Counted from the first letter of the stretch, positions 21,180 to 31,162 are shown. The stretch: DNA of 41,327 bases from Porticoccaceae bacterium (GCA_029238255.1 JAQWGK010000023.1:1-41327); one strand, 5' to 3'. Notes: a model not told the origin generated them from the sequence alone. Translations and numbers: made by a program.

Positions 21180-22393
21180 TTCTGCTGCTCCCCATCAGTG
21201 ATTCGACTTTGACGCAGATTCAACATAGTCTGAACCGCTGCTATAGAACCGGAGATATCTGGCAGGGGCTGAATAATCTGGCGTTCGCTAAGTGTATTTA
21301 GACGCTCAATCAACGCCTGACTCTGGCTGTTTAATTGGAAATAACGCACTAATAGCGCGGCACTTTTCTCAAGACTGGCGCTGTAAATAATTTGCTCTTC
21401 TCGCAGCAGAGCACTCTGAGCCTGCTCGATTAATAGAAAGAGGTTGTTCTGGATAATAGACTGCTCATTACTGGTCAGCAGCGGTTCGATCCGCTGTTGG
21501 CGTTTTTGGACAACAATCAATTGACCGAGTTTTTGGCTAAAGCGCTCAAAGCTGTTCAGCAGCGATCGGTTCTGTTCCGTATCTGCTTCGGTATCAACTA
21601 TTTCCGGCGTTTTCGATGCTGTGGCTGGCTCAATAACCGAGAGTTGCTTGACCGCCTCGGAGATAGCCTCTAACTCTAGAAAGATGCCCTCTCGGTCAAC
21701 CTTGCCGGCCATTCGCAGTGCCGCTATATCTTGCGCTAGCGCTCTGCGTACGGGCAACAACTCCGGATCGTTAAGCTGAACAAAGATAGTATCGACATTC
21801 TCCAGTATCGCCAGAGGATTTTCGGTACTGCGCTCTACCTGCAAACGCTGATTGGCAAGGCGAATCAGATAGGCTGCCTCAGAGAGCAACCAGTCACCGC
21901 GGCTGGCGGTACCCAGTTGTAAAATGCGTTCGGCCTGAGAGTTTAGCCTTAGATTAATCGAGTAGAGCTGTTCTTGAAGCTGACTTTCGAGCTGGCCAAT
22001 TAACTGCGCCTGCTGCTGAATGGTTTGGCGACTTAGCTGTTGCTGCTGGGTCAGTTTGCGCTCGGTTTCGGCTAGTTCTGCCTGCAGACTATCTGAGATT
22101 CCAACTCTGCTCTCCAACTGAGCCTGCCATTCAGTCCAACCGATCCAGCCGGCAAAACCCAGCGCAGCTATTAACAGAAAAACCAGTAGGGTTTTTAACC
22201 AGGGAAAGGCCTTATCTTTACCAGAGCCTTTAGCGGAACTTTTATCAAAGCCTTTAGCTGAAATTTTATCAGAGCCTTTAGCTGATTTTTTTGGCGATGC
22301 TGCAGGCTTTTCAGGAGCCGTTTTTTTTGGGGCAGGCTCGGAAGTCGATTTATCACTTGCCTGAGGCGCTGTTGTTTTTTTGTCCGTCACCAT
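21176..22393 (-). CDS. hemX: HemX-like membrane protein
   Basis: The 405-residue protein has a Lys/Ser/Pro/Ala-rich cytoplasmic N-terminus, one transmembrane helix (~66-84, TLLVFLLIAALGFAGWIGW), a coiled coil (QAELAETERKLTQQQQLSRQ) and the HemX domain with LSEAAYLIRLANQRLQVE. It is often mislabelled a uroporphyrinogen methyltransferase; no SAM motif is visible. Residues 37-60 hold three near-repeats of SAKGSDKI, SAKGFDKS and SAKGSGKD, encoded by 24-bp DNA repeats at about 22213-22285. Its function is unknown. It overlaps hemY by 4 bp. Confidence 0.9.
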   Translation of the reverse strand: MVTDKKTTAPQASDKSTSEPAPKKTAPEKPAASPKKSAKGSDKISAKGFDKSSAKGSGKDKAFPWLKTLLVFLLIAALGFAGWIGWTEWQAQLESRVGISDSLQAELAETERKLTQQQQLSRQTIQQQAQLIGQLESQLQEQLYSINLRLNSQAERILQLGTASRGDWLLSEAAYLIRLANQRLQVERSTENPLAILENVDTIFVQLNDPELLPVRRALAQDIAALRMAGKVDREGIFLELEAISEAVKQLSVIEPATASKTPEIVDTEADTEQNRSLLNSFERFSQKLGQLIVVQKRQQRIEPLLTSNEQSIIQNNLFLLIEQAQSALLREEQIIYSASLEKSAALLVRYFQLNSQSQALIERLNTLSERQIIQPLPDISGSIAAVQTMLNLRQSRITDGEQQK

Positions 22394-22491
22394 TTTTCCT
22401 CTTGGATCCTGGGGCCCTTTATCTTTTAGGGTTGATTGATTAAAGAGTAGCCCGTGATAGGGTTTCTATGCAACAGGCTAACTCTTAATAG

Positions 22492-23307
22492 CTAACTAAA
22501 AGCCTTATGAACAGCCGCAAGCATAGACTCCGGCAGCGCATTTTTGGCACTAAAAACCTGCCTGTAACCCAAGTCTCGGGCTATTGCGGCAACCCGCTCA
22601 CTGGGAACAACCACTGGGGTGTCGGCAGCTTTTCCCGCCTCGCCCATTGCCTGTATAAGTTCACCACTGTGAGCAATCAGGCAGTCAGTTTCCTGCTGCT
22701 GTGCCAGTGCTAACTGCTCGCTATTAATCACACGTTTGTAGAGTTCGCAGTATTCAACCCGCGCACCTCGCTCAATCAGTGTTTCACCGAGAATTTCCCG
22801 ACCACCGACGCCACGGAAAATAATAATCCGTTGATTGTCTAATTCCTGCAGCGGTTCTAACTTTAATAGCTCTTCGCTATTTTGACGGCCGCGGGGATGG
22901 AGGGCATCAATACCAGCCTGCTTTAACAGTTCAGCAGTGCGCTCACCAACTGCAAAGTAATCAATACCCACAGGAAACATCGGCCAGTATTTATCGATCC
23001 ATTCAAGGGACAGCTCTGCGGCATTACCGCTGACAACTATGGCTTTATGAAAGTTATCCAGCTCGAGAATCTGGTCTTTTATCTTTTGGCTTTTTGGTTC
23101 TGGCTGAGGGCTTTCTTTTTCGAGCTGAGGGCTTTTCTGTTCGAGCTGAGGGCTCTCAACAACAGCCTGAATACTCATCACCGGATAATGAGTGACTTCG
23201 GCACCTTTGTTTTCGAGCATGGTTAATAGCTGATCATCCTGCCGCTGCGGTCTGATCAACAGTAACCGTTTGGCTGCCAAGCTGTTTTTATCAGCGTGAT
23301 CCATCAT
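22492..23307 (-). CDS. hemD: Uroporphyrinogen-III synthase with a repeat insertion
   Basis: HemD closes hydroxymethylbilane to uroporphyrinogen III with inversion of ring D. The weakly conserved family shows as the N-terminal RLLLIRPQRQDDQLLTMLENKGAEVTHYPVM, the FHKAIVVSGNAAELSLEWI block, YFAVGERTAELLKQAG and FRGVGGREILGETLIERGARVEYCELY. Between the first strand block and the second lies a 24-residue insertion (51-74) made of SPQLEQK, SPQLEKE and SPQPEPK repeats, so the protein is about 20 residues long for the family. It overlaps hemC by 1 bp. Confidence 0.92.
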   Translation of the reverse strand: MMDHADKNSLAAKRLLLIRPQRQDDQLLTMLENKGAEVTHYPVMSIQAVVESPQLEQKSPQLEKESPQPEPKSQKIKDQILELDNFHKAIVVSGNAAELSLEWIDKYWPMFPVGIDYFAVGERTAELLKQAGIDALHPRGRQNSEELLKLEPLQELDNQRIIIFRGVGGREILGETLIERGARVEYCELYKRVINSEQLALAQQQETDCLIAHSGELIQAMGEAGKAADTPVVVPSERVAAIARDLGYRQVFSAKNALPESMLAAVHKAFS

Positions 23308-24272
23308 CAGTCGGTTCCGTAAACCTCGGCTAAAATTTCTCCCGCCCCTGCAGCTAGCAGTCGCTCGGCAAGTTCGACACCCAGTGCTGCGGCCGTCTCT
23401 CTGGGACCGGAGATTTCATCTTCAAGAATCACTGAGCCGTCAACACTGCCAACCAGTGCTCGAACTCTTAAATTGTCGCCGCCCACAAGCTCTGAATAAC
23501 AGGCGATAGGCACCTGACAGCCTCCCTGCAAATGGCGGTTGAGCGCGCGCTCTGCGGTCACTCGAGTATGGGTGTCAGGATGATTTAATAAGGCCAAAAG
23601 ATCGAGCGTTGGCTGATCGTTATTGCGGCATTCGATACCCACGGCTCCCTGACCTCCGGCCGGCAAGCACAGGTCTGCCGATAGCCGCGATGCGATTCTG
23701 GGTTCCATACCCAGACGAATCAGACCGGCGCTGGCAAGAATAATTGCATCGTAATCACCAGCATCCAACTTGGCCAGACGGGTATTGACATTGCCGCGCA
23801 GATCTTTAATTTTGAGGTTGGGAAATTTTGCCCGTATCTGACATTGACGGCGCAGACTGGAGGTTCCCACCACTGCCCCATCAGGCAGCTGCTCTAGGGT
23901 TTTGTATTGATTGGAGACAAATGCATCCAGAGGATCTTCGCGCTCACAGATAACCGCCAGTCCAAGTCCCGGTGGAAATTCCATAGGGACATCTTTCATT
24001 GAGTGCACGGCTATATCAGCTCGATCATCGAGCATCGCAACTTCGAGTTCTTTGACAAACAAACCTTTGCCGCCGACCTTGGCCAGTGGCGTATCCAACA
24101 GCACATCGCCTCGTGTGGTCATGGCAACCAGCTGCACATCCAGATCGGGGTTATGTGTTAGTAGTTGAGCTTTAACAAATTCCGCCTGCCAAAGTGCCAA
24201 GGGGCTCTTTCGCGTAGCAATTCGGATTGTTTGGGGTATCGATTGTGGCACTGAAATTCCATCGCTAGTCAT
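23307..24272 (-). CDS. hemC: Porphobilinogen deaminase (hydroxymethylbilane synthase)
   Basis: HemC polymerises four porphobilinogens into hydroxymethylbilane on a covalent dipyrromethane cofactor. Motifs: [54 protein letters not shown] with the catalytic Asp, [12 protein letters not shown] and [10 protein letters not shown] with the cofactor-binding Cys. At 321 residues it is slightly longer than E. coli HemC because of a ~12-residue N-terminal extension. It heads hemCDXY; algR lies 94 bp upstream on the same strand. Confidence 0.97.
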   Translation of the reverse strand: MTSDGISVPQSIPQTIRIATRKSPLALWQAEFVKAQLLTHNPDLDVQLVAMTTRGDVLLDTPLAKVGGKGLFVKELEVAMLDDRADIAVHSMKDVPMEFPPGLGLAVICEREDPLDAFVSNQYKTLEQLPDGAVVGTSSLRRQCQIRAKFPNLKIKDLRGNVNTRLAKLDAGDYDAIILASAGLIRLGMEPRIASRLSADLCLPAGGQGAVGIECRNNDQPTLDLLALLNHPDTHTRVTAERALNRHLQGGCQVPIACYSELVGGDNLRVRALVGSVDGSVILEDEISGPRETAAALGVELAERLLAAGAGEILAEVYGTD

Positions 24273-24366
24273 TTACAAGATCGACATTATCGACGATTTC
24301 GAGGCTCTTGGGCAGCTCTAAAGAAACTGTTCTAAAAAAAACGCTAAAAAGGGTTTTATTCTATCC

Positions 24367-25086
24367 CTAGAGCTCTGGCAGCAACTGCCGCAGTCTTGAT
24401 TCCATACGTCGGCTGACCACTGGTTTAATGCTGATATCGCGAACCGAGACCGACAGATGACCATCGACAAATAAGAGGCCTTCAATTGCATCTCTCGCCA
24501 CCAGTGCGCTGCGATGAATGCGTACAAAGAGATCGGAAAACTCCTCTTCGATCTCTTTTAAGGTATCCGATAAAACCGCTTCACTGTTTGCCAGATAGGC
24601 AGTGACATATTTTTGCTCGGCCTGTAACAGAAGAATTTTTTTGATTGGAATTAGATCAATACCCTGATGAGTCCGGCTACACAGATGGCGGCGCTGACTT
24701 TTGGGGCGGTGCTCAATCTGGGCTCGGGTCTGGCGAGCAGCGCGTTCAATTGCAGATACCAGTTCGTCGAATTTAACCGGCTTTAAAAGGTAGGCACAGG
24801 CCTGAGCATCGAAGGCACGCAGGGCGAAATCATCAAAGGCGGTGCAAAAAATAACCGCTGGCGGCAAGCTCATTCGAGCTATCACTTTGGCCGCCTCAAG
24901 ACCGTCCATATCCGGCATGCGAATATCCATCAGCACTATATCCGGAGAGCATTTTAGTACTAGCTGAACCGCCTCAAGGCCATTGCTGGCCTGACCCGCA
25001 ATATACACATCAGACATTCTTTTCAGATGATGCTGCAGGCGAATCCTTGCCAGCGGTTCATCATCAACGATCAGTACCTTGACCAC
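24367..25086 (-). CDS. algR: LytTR-type response regulator AlgR
   Basis: The 239 residues form a receiver domain (VLIVDDEP, phosphoacceptor Asp54 in VLMDIRMPDMDG, Lys in YLLKPVKFDEL) and a C-terminal LytTR DNA-binding domain (IPIKKILLLQAEQKYVTAYL, FVRIHRSALVARDAIEGL). The position between algZ and hemC next to argH is the same as in Pseudomonas, where AlgR controls exopolysaccharide, motility and virulence genes. It is separated from algZ by 2 bp. Targets in this organism are unknown. Confidence 0.93.
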   Translation of the reverse strand: MVKVLIVDDEPLARIRLQHHLKRMSDVYIAGQASNGLEAVQLVLKCSPDIVLMDIRMPDMDGLEAAKVIARMSLPPAVIFCTAFDDFALRAFDAQACAYLLKPVKFDELVSAIERAARQTRAQIEHRPKSQRRHLCSRTHQGIDLIPIKKILLLQAEQKYVTAYLANSEAVLSDTLKEIEEEFSDLFVRIHRSALVARDAIEGLLFVDGHLSVSVRDISIKPVVSRRMESRLRQLLPEL

Positions 25087-25088
25087 AA

Positions 25089-26141
25089 TTAACCCTCCAT
25101 TGGTTTAAAGCGCATCCTTGTATGGTAATGATTTTGTTTTACAGTTTCCTGCAACTCTGCCTGCTTATTAAAGAAAATATCGAGACGATAACGCAAGTTA
25201 TTAAGCGCCAGATTGTGCCCTGAGGCGCGGTTAAATAGCGGTTCCGTCTCAAGGCTGTTAACCAGATCAATACAGACCCATTTGCCGTCCCGATAAATCT
25301 TAATATGCAGATAGCCACCGTTTAAGGCTGGCTGTATGCCGTGAAATACCGCATTTTCAATCAGTGGCTGCAGCATCAGCGCCGGCACAGAAATTTTTGT
25401 AATATCTATCTCTATATCCCAGCGGTAGCGCAGACGCTGCTCTAAACGTAACTTCTCAATCTCCAGATACTGTTTGCAGGCATTGACCTCCAGCTGCAAG
25501 CTGACACCACCAGCGCGATCATTTAACGCGTAGCGAAATAAATCACAGAGGTTTTCCAGAGTCTGTTCGGCTTTGTCCGGATCAATCCTGATCAGGCTGG
25601 CCAAACTATTCATGCTGTTAAATAGGAAGTGCGGGCGGATTTTCAACTGCAGAGATTCGATACGCGCCTGCTGGCTGGCACTCTGCTGTTGGCGCAGCCG
25701 ATGCTGCAAATAGAACAGGCGCAGTATAGTCCCCGCGAGTATGGCTGCGATAAGCAGGGTATTGATAACCACCAGAAAATCTAACTGCAATTGGCCACTG
25801 AGTCGATAATTGCTCCACAATTCAGGGATAACAGCGCAGATTGCGGCGGCAATTAGTACCAGAAAGAAATTGATTAATGCGATCTGAGGCAGCGGCAGAC
25901 CCATTAGTCTGGGTCGTGCCTGACATAGAAAGACTGCGCTAAGCAGTGCAGTGGAAAATATTTGCAGGCCAATTTTTGCCAGCAGGGCAAAATTAAAGGC
26001 TGAAATACCGGTGCGCATAAGCGTTAACAGCAGTGTAAATAGCCCGGCGATTAACAATAATTCCATCAATCCGCGCCCCCGACAGAGGTCGGGAATAAAA
26101 TAATCGCCTAATTGGGGCTGTTTTTCTCGGTAATCACTCAT
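25089..26141 (-). CDS. algZ: Sensor histidine kinase AlgZ (FimS), LytS/His_kinase family
   Basis: This 350-residue membrane kinase has four or five predicted transmembrane helices (~28-155), for example [19 protein letters not shown] and [20 protein letters not shown] His_kinase domain follows with the phosphorylated His in [19 protein letters not shown], and then a degenerate HATPase ([15 protein letters not shown]). The C-terminal ATPase lacks an obvious G2 box, as reported for AlgZ/FimS. It is divergent from argH and upstream of algR, its presumed partner. Confidence 0.92.
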   Translation of the reverse strand: MSDYREKQPQLGDYFIPDLCRGRGLMELLLIAGLFTLLLTLMRTGISAFNFALLAKIGLQIFSTALLSAVFLCQARPRLMGLPLPQIALINFFLVLIAAAICAVIPELWSNYRLSGQLQLDFLVVINTLLIAAILAGTILRLFYLQHRLRQQQSASQQARIESLQLKIRPHFLFNSMNSLASLIRIDPDKAEQTLENLCDLFRYALNDRAGGVSLQLEVNACKQYLEIEKLRLEQRLRYRWDIEIDITKISVPALMLQPLIENAVFHGIQPALNGGYLHIKIYRDGKWVCIDLVNSLETEPLFNRASGHNLALNNLRYRLDIFFNKQAELQETVKQNHYHTRMRFKPMEG

Positions 26142-26170
26142 TCGAGTTATGGCTCATCCCTGTGATTAGC

Positions 26171-26176
26171 TATAAT
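26171..26176 (+). promoter_or_regulatory. Candidate -10 element of argH
   Basis: A perfect TATAAT lies 42 bp before the ATG at 26213. No strong -35 is visible (TTATGG at 26147-26152 with 18-bp spacing, 3/6). It overlaps the start of the longest argH frame (GTG 26162), which argues against that start. Confidence 0.5.
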
Positions 26177-26212
26177 CCTAGCCGCGATATAACAACCGAG
26201 CAAATTAGTCGA

Positions 26213-27640
26213 ATGAGTCAATCTGAGAAAAACACTATGAATAAGCCGTCAGCCCCGAAAACCAATCAGGCTTGGGGAGGCCGATTTAACGAAGCAGTCG
26301 ATGAGTTCGTCGCTCGCTTTACCGCATCTGTCAATTTTGATCAGCGTTTTTATCGTCAGGATATTCAGGGCTCGATCGCCCACGCCAAAATGCTTTGCAG
26401 CGCTGAAGTATTAACGGCTGAGGAGCGCGATCAAATTATTAACGGGCTTGAGGAAATCGAAGCGCAGATTGAGTCTGGCGAGTTTGTCTGGTCTGTGCCC
26501 CTTGAAGATGTGCATATGAATATTGAGGCCGCACTAACCGAAAAGATTGGTATTGTTGGTAAAAAATTACATACCGGACGTTCACGCAACGATCAGGTAG
26601 CCACAGACATTAAGCTCTGGCTGCGCGACCAGATTGACCAGATCGGACCCATTCTGACCCGCTTGCAGCGCGGTATGATCGAGTTAGCGGCCAATGAAGC
26701 TAACACGATTATGCCCGGCTTTACCCATCTGCAAACTGCACAGCCGGTGACCTTCGGTCACCATCTGCTAGCTTGGAATGAAATGCTTGAGCGCGACTAC
26801 AGCCGTCTTCAAGACTGCCGTCAGCGACTTAACCAGAGCCCACTGGGTGCAGCGGCACTGGCCGGAACCACCTATCCGATCAACAGAGAGTACACCGCTG
26901 AGGCGCTATCTTTTGATAAGCCTACAGAAAACTCACTGGACTCGGTTAGCGATAGAGATTTTGCTATTGAGTTCTGCGCTTTCTCGAGCATTTTGATGAC
27001 ACACCTTTCCCGTATGTCTGAAGAATTGGTGCTGTGGACCTCAGCGCAGTTTCAGTTTATTAATCTGCCCGATCGTTTCTGCACCGGCTCTTCGATTATG
27101 CCGCAGAAAAAGAATCCCGATGTGCCGGAACTGGTGCGCGGTAAAACCGGTCGCGTTAACGGTCATTTAATTGCGCTGCTGACATTGATGAAAAGTCAGC
27201 CATTGGCCTACAACAAAGACAATCAGGAAGATAAAGAGCCACTGTTTGACGCTGTGGATACAGTGCGCGATTGTCTGCGCGCTTTTGCCGATATGATTCC
27301 GGCCATTGAGTCACGCAAAGACGAGATGTACGAAGCGGCGCGTCGCGGTTTCTCAACGGCGACGGATCTGGCTGACTATCTGGTGGGCAAAGGTATTGCC
27401 TTTAGAGACTCCCATGAGATTGTCGGTAAGTCTGTGGCCTATGGCATCGCCGAAAATAAGGATCTATCGGAAATGTCCCTTGAAGAGTTACAGCAATTCT
27501 CCAGTGAAATTAGTGCAGATGTTTTTGATGTGTTGACGCTGGAAGGTTCTGTCGCTGCCCGTGATCATCTGGGCGGTACGGCTCCGGCACAGGTTACAGC
27601 CGCAGCGCAGCGTGCTCTGGCAAAACTGGACCTGCGCTAA
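26213..27640 (+). CDS. argH: Argininosuccinate lyase
   Basis: ArgH splits argininosuccinate into arginine and fumarate, the last step of arginine synthesis. Motifs: [78 protein letters not shown] and the fumarase-superfamily signature [13 protein letters not shown] choose ATG 26213 (475 residues). ATG 26237 is also possible and closer to Pseudomonas ArgH in length. The GTG at 26162 would lie inside the promoter. It is divergent from algZ, as in Pseudomonas. Confidence 0.96.
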   Translation: MSQSEKNTMNKPSAPKTNQAWGGRFNEAVDEFVARFTASVNFDQRFYRQDIQGSIAHAKMLCSAEVLTAEERDQIINGLEEIEAQIESGEFVWSVPLEDVHMNIEAALTEKIGIVGKKLHTGRSRNDQVATDIKLWLRDQIDQIGPILTRLQRGMIELAANEANTIMPGFTHLQTAQPVTFGHHLLAWNEMLERDYSRLQDCRQRLNQSPLGAAALAGTTYPINREYTAEALSFDKPTENSLDSVSDRDFAIEFCAFSSILMTHLSRMSEELVLWTSAQFQFINLPDRFCTGSSIMPQKKNPDVPELVRGKTGRVNGHLIALLTLMKSQPLAYNKDNQEDKEPLFDAVDTVRDCLRAFADMIPAIESRKDEMYEAARRGFSTATDLADYLVGKGIAFRDSHEIVGKSVAYGIAENKDLSEMSLEELQQFSSEISADVFDVLTLEGSVAARDHLGGTAPAQVTAAAQRALAKLDLR

Positions 27641-27661
27641 CTGAAAATAATTTAAAGGCTC

Positions 27662-27982
27662 TTAAAAAGAAAACTCAATCGTCTCGCCTGCCTGAGCTTG
27701 GCAGGCTTCGCTCAACATAGAGGTCAGCAGTTCACCGCTGACCGTGTTGCACCACTGATCACCCTCGAGTTTAAAGTGAAAGCCCCCGGATTTAGCCGCC
27801 AGCCATATCTCGCTGACTGCGGACTGGCGCGAGAGAATAATCTGCGAGCCATTGGCTTCACAGGTGATGGTGAGCATTCCGGCGCTATTTTCGTAATCAA
27901 GATCAGCGCCGCTATCATCAATGGTCTCTTCAATTGAGAACATCAGCTCGTCGACTATCTGGTTAAACTGCGCTTCATTCAT
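27662..27982 (-). CDS. cyaY: Iron-sulfur assembly protein CyaY (frataxin)
   Basis: The 106 residues match bacterial frataxin: an acidic first helix (FNQIVDELMFSIEETIDDSGADLDYEN), the sheet strand MLTITCEANGSQIILSRQ, SEIWLAAKSGGFHFKLEGDQW and a final helix. The acidic ridge binds iron and modulates the IscS cysteine desulfurase. It is divergent from lptM-lysA, the common gammaproteobacterial arrangement. Confidence 0.95.
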   Translation of the reverse strand: MNEAQFNQIVDELMFSIEETIDDSGADLDYENSAGMLTITCEANGSQIILSRQSAVSEIWLAAKSGGFHFKLEGDQWCNTVSGELLTSMLSEACQAQAGETIEFSF

Positions 27983-28053
27983 TCTTCTGTTGCCCTTAAG
28001 TTTATTTAATCGCTGTTTGCTGTTGGGTTGCCAAAGCTTGTCTGGTCATATTG

Positions 28054-28082
28054 TTGGTATTGATTGCCGCTGCGGCTATACT
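28054..28082 (+). promoter_or_regulatory. Candidate sigma-70 promoter of lptM-lysA-dapF
   Basis: TTGGTA (28054-28059) and TATACT (28077-28082) are spaced by 17 bp. The expected transcript start is near 28089, 40 nt before the lptM start codon. Confidence 0.6.
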
Positions 28083-28128
28083 TGCCAACTTGTTTCAGGC
28101 GGGTCTATTAAGGCAGGAATTATAAACT

Positions 28129-28329
28129 ATGTACCGACAATTACTTACCCAAATACTGCGAAAAATTATGCTCTCTACTTTCGCAATAACCGCTGCCATT
28201 ACATTAGCTGCCGGCCTGTCTGGCTGTGGCAACAAAGGCGACCTGTACCTGCCGGAAGATAGTGCAAAAACTTTTAGCTCTAATCCGGTTTCTATTAATA
28301 ACAATTTAAATGACCAAAGCGAACTCTAG
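28129..28329 (+). CDS. lptM: LptM (YifL) lipoprotein
   Basis: This 66-residue lipoprotein has a signal peptide and the lipobox LSGC followed by GNKGDLYLP, the hallmark of LptM/YifL. LptM helps the LptD lipopolysaccharide translocon mature and form correct disulfides. AGGA lies 10 nt before ATG 28129; Met14 is an alternative start. It is 6 bp before lysA, so co-transcribed. Confidence 0.9.
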   Translation: MYRQLLTQILRKIMLSTFAITAAITLAAGLSGCGNKGDLYLPEDSAKTFSSNPVSINNNLNDQSEL

Positions 28330-28335
28330 AAAATT

Positions 28336-29595
28336 ATGCACAACGCCGTTACCGCCCAGAATGGGAATCTTTTTATTGAGGGCATAGCTCTCGAAACCAT
28401 CGCCACCCAGTATGGCACGCCTAGCTATGTCTACAGTAAAGCAGCGATCAGCAATAATTTTCTCGCCTATCAGGAGGCTCTTGCCGAAAAAGAGCACCTG
28501 ATTTGTTATGCCGTTAAAGCTAATTCAAATATTGCCGTACTTCAGACGTTGGCCGAGCTTGGCGCCGGTTTCGATATTGTTTCCAGCGGTGAGTTGGAGA
28601 GAGTTTTACGCGCGGGTGGCGACCCTGCCAAGGTGGTATTTTCCGGCGTTGCAAAAACTGCCGATGAAATGCGTCACGCCCTTGAGGTGGGCATTCACTG
28701 CTTTAATGTGGAATCGGAAGCGGAACTGGAGTTGCTCAATGCCACAGCCGCGGCCTGCGATCGCACGGCTGATATCTCGCTGCGAGTTAATCCAGATGTG
28801 GATGCACAGACCCACCCCTATATTTCAACGGGCCTAAAGGAAAACAAGTTCGGTATTGATATCAATCTGGCACCGCTGGTCTATCAGCGTGCTGCGCAGA
28901 TGAGTCATATTAATATTGTTGGTGTCGACTGCCATATTGGCTCGCAGCTTGTGGATACTGATCCTTTTGTGGCGGCTCTTGAGCGCCTGTTGGTACTAGT
29001 AGACCAACTGGCAGAACAGAATATCAAGCTGCAACATATAGATATTGGCGGTGGTCTGGGTGTTCGCTATGAAAGCGAAGAGCCCCCGACAACCGGTGCC
29101 TATATGTCCGAGATCTTGCCACTGCTAAAAGGCCGCAGTGAAACACTGGTTCTCGAACCGGGCAGATCAATTACTGCCAATGCCGGCGTTTTGCTAACTC
29201 AGGTTCAATACCTGAAGAGTAATGGTGAGAAAAACTTCGCCATTGTCGATGGCGCTATGAACGATATGATTCGCCCGGCGCTCTATCAGGCCTGGATGGA
29301 TATTCAACCCGTCAGCACTACCGACGCTGAGACTCATAGCTACGACGTAGTGGGCCCGGTCTGTGAAACCGGAGATTTTCTAGCCAAGGATCGTCAGCTG
29401 GCGATCAGTGCTGGAGATTATTTATGTCTCTATTCTGCCGGAGCCTACGGCTTTGTGATGAGTTCAAATTACAACAGCCGCCCGAGAGCCCCGGAACTGA
29501 TGATCGACGGTGATCAGGTGCATGTTATTCGCCAGCGCGAGAGCATCGAAGACCTGCTTAATGGCGAGCAGTTACTGCCCGCGACACAGGGATAA
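28336..29595 (+). CDS. lysA: Diaminopimelate decarboxylase
   Basis: LysA decarboxylates meso-diaminopimelate to lysine with pyridoxal phosphate. The PLP lysine is Lys61 in CYAVKANSN. Other family motifs are FDIVSSGELERVLRAG, CHIGSQL, DIGGGLGVRYE (phosphate binding), LEPGRSITANAG, VGPVCETGDFLAKDR and GAYGFVMSSNYNSRPR. The 419 residues are the usual length. It sits between lptM and dapF, placing two diaminopimelate/lysine steps in one transcript. Confidence 0.97.
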   Translation: MHNAVTAQNGNLFIEGIALETIATQYGTPSYVYSKAAISNNFLAYQEALAEKEHLICYAVKANSNIAVLQTLAELGAGFDIVSSGELERVLRAGGDPAKVVFSGVAKTADEMRHALEVGIHCFNVESEAELELLNATAAACDRTADISLRVNPDVDAQTHPYISTGLKENKFGIDINLAPLVYQRAAQMSHINIVGVDCHIGSQLVDTDPFVAALERLLVLVDQLAEQNIKLQHIDIGGGLGVRYESEEPPTTGAYMSEILPLLKGRSETLVLEPGRSITANAGVLLTQVQYLKSNGEKNFAIVDGAMNDMIRPALYQAWMDIQPVSTTDAETHSYDVVGPVCETGDFLAKDRQLAISAGDYLCLYSAGAYGFVMSSNYNSRPRAPELMIDGDQVHVIRQRESIEDLLNGEQLLPATQG

Positions 29596-29602
29596 ACCAG
29601 CA

Positions 29603-30433
29603 ATGTTGATGAAATTTACCAAGATGCACGGCCTCGGCAATGACTTTGTGGTGATTGATGCAGTGACACAGAATGTTCGTGTTACCGCTTCGATGGCGCG
29701 CCGCCTCTCTGACCGTAAAACCGGTATTGGCTGTGATCAGGTATTGATTGTCGAACCTCCCTCAGAGCCGGATATTGATTTTAATTACCGTATCTTTAAC
29801 TGTGATGGGGCGGAAGTTGAACAGTGCGGCAATGGCGCTCGCTGTCTGGCGCGCTTTGTGCAGGATCGTCGCCTGACTGGCAAAAATCCGATTCGGGTTA
29901 AAACCTCCAATCGGGTAATTGAGCTGAGAATGGAAAATAAAACACAGGTCGCCGTTGATATGGGTATTCCCGAACTGAATCCGGCCAATATCCCTTTCGA
30001 AGCCGCTGAAAAATCAATGCTCTATGATATTGATGTGGACGGCCAATCACTGCAGATCGCGGCGGTATCTATGGGCAATCCCCACGCTGTGCTTAAAGTC
30101 GACGATGTTGCCCGTGCACCAGTTGCCGAATTGGGCGCTAAAATAGAATCACATTCGCGCTTTCCCAATCGCGTCAATGTGGGCTTTATGGAGATACTCA
30201 GCCGCAATGAAATTAAATTGCGTGTCTTTGAGCGCGGTGTCGGCGAGACCGAGGCCTGCGGCTCTGGCGCCTGCGCAGCAGCAGTGGCGGCACTGGAACA
30301 GGGCTTGGTCGACTCGCCAGTTACCATGCAGCTAACCAGAGGCAACTTAAAAATAGACTGGCAAGGTGAAGGCCATGGGCTGATAATGACTGGCCCGGCA
30401 GCAACAGTTTTTCATGGACGCATAAGAATATGA
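29603..30433 (+). CDS. dapF: Diaminopimelate epimerase
   Basis: DapF converts LL- to meso-diaminopimelate for lysine and peptidoglycan. The two catalytic cysteines are in EQCGNGARC (Cys75) and EACGSGACAAAV (about Cys219). The start at 29603 (MLMKFTKMHGLGNDFVVID) is preferred: AGGG lies 11 nt upstream and it gives 276 residues. The longer frame from 29510 overlaps lysA by 86 bp and adds non-homologous residues. It overlaps the DUF484 gene by 4 bp. Confidence 0.96.
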   Translation: MLMKFTKMHGLGNDFVVIDAVTQNVRVTASMARRLSDRKTGIGCDQVLIVEPPSEPDIDFNYRIFNCDGAEVEQCGNGARCLARFVQDRRLTGKNPIRVKTSNRVIELRMENKTQVAVDMGIPELNPANIPFEAAEKSMLYDIDVDGQSLQIAAVSMGNPHAVLKVDDVARAPVAELGAKIESHSRFPNRVNVGFMEILSRNEIKLRVFERGVGETEACGSGACAAAVAALEQGLVDSPVTMQLTRGNLKIDWQGEGHGLIMTGPAATVFHGRIRI

Positions 30434-31140
30434 GTAAAGACACTAAAACCGAAACTGAAGTTGAAACCAAAACCGAGATCGATCCCAAGGAAAAAATGGT
30501 TCGCGAATTCCTTCGCGACAATCCCAGCTTTCTCGACAAGCATACCGATATCCTTGAGTGCCTTGTGCTGCCGCACAATAGTGGCAAAGCGGTATCTCTG
30601 GTTGAGCGTCAGGTTGGCGTACTGCGCGACCGCAACAAGGAAATGCGCGCACGATTGGACAATATGCTGCAAACCGCCCACGACAATGATCTGCTATTTG
30701 AAAAAACTAAACGTCTGGTTCTCAATCTGCTGGAAGCTAAAAATCTCTCAGCTCTGATTGAGACGGTTTATGACAGTCTTGGCAAGGATTACGGTATTGA
30801 GTTCTCAAGCCTGACTCTGCTCGGGGACGAGAAAAAACTGCCGCGCACCATGGCTCGGGTTTCGACCATGGAAAAAGCCAATGACCGCATTGGCACTCTG
30901 CTAGGTGCCAACCGTGCTGTATGTGGAATTCTGCGTGAAGATGAGATGACTTTTTTGTTTGGCGAAAGAGGCCGCAATGTGGGCTCGGTGGCCGCGGTTC
31001 CTCTCCGTTATGACAATCTCTATGGCATTCTCGCGGTGGGCAACAGCGACCCCAATTTCTACAAGAGCAGTATGGGGACTCTGTTTTTAAGCTATATCGC
31101 CGAGATTCTTAATCGGGTAATCCCCAACCACTTAAAATAA
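30430..31140 (+). CDS. DUF484 (GAF-like) protein
   Basis: The 236-residue DUF484 protein has VREFLRDNPSFLDKHTDIL, the coiled VSLVERQVGVLRDRNKEMRARLDNML and a GAF-like C-terminal domain (VAAVPLRYDNLYGILAVGNSDPNFY). The function of the family is unknown. It is normally followed by xerC in the dapF operon. Here xerC is missing and rnr converges instead. The first 20 residues are a Lys/Thr/Glu repeat (KTETEVETKTE). Confidence 0.92.
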   Translation: MSKDTKTETEVETKTEIDPKEKMVREFLRDNPSFLDKHTDILECLVLPHNSGKAVSLVERQVGVLRDRNKEMRARLDNMLQTAHDNDLLFEKTKRLVLNLLEAKNLSALIETVYDSLGKDYGIEFSSLTLLGDEKKLPRTMARVSTMEKANDRIGTLLGANRAVCGILREDEMTFLFGERGRNVGSVAAVPLRYDNLYGILAVGNSDPNFYKSSMGTLFLSYIAEILNRVIPNHLK

Positions 31141-31162
31141 AGGCTTTTTTTACACCGCCTTT
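31139..31162. terminator. Weak bidirectional hairpin between DUF484 gene and rnr
   Basis: AAAGGC and GCCTTT form a 6-bp stem with a T-rich 12-nt loop and short T-runs on both sides. It overlaps both stop codons. Confidence 0.35.

Noticed and set aside
27921-28262. 113-codon plus-strand frame overlapping cyaY and lptM
   Set aside because: It overlaps the cyaY start and most of lptM in another frame, both of which are clearly recognisable.
29510-29602. Extended N-terminus of dapF
   Set aside because: It would overlap lysA, lacks family similarity, and a proper start with AGGG lies at 29603.
30321-30681. Minus-strand frames opposite the DUF484 gene
   Set aside because: Phe/Ser/Val-rich translations are reverse-strand reads of the Lys/Thr/Glu repeat; no independent evidence.
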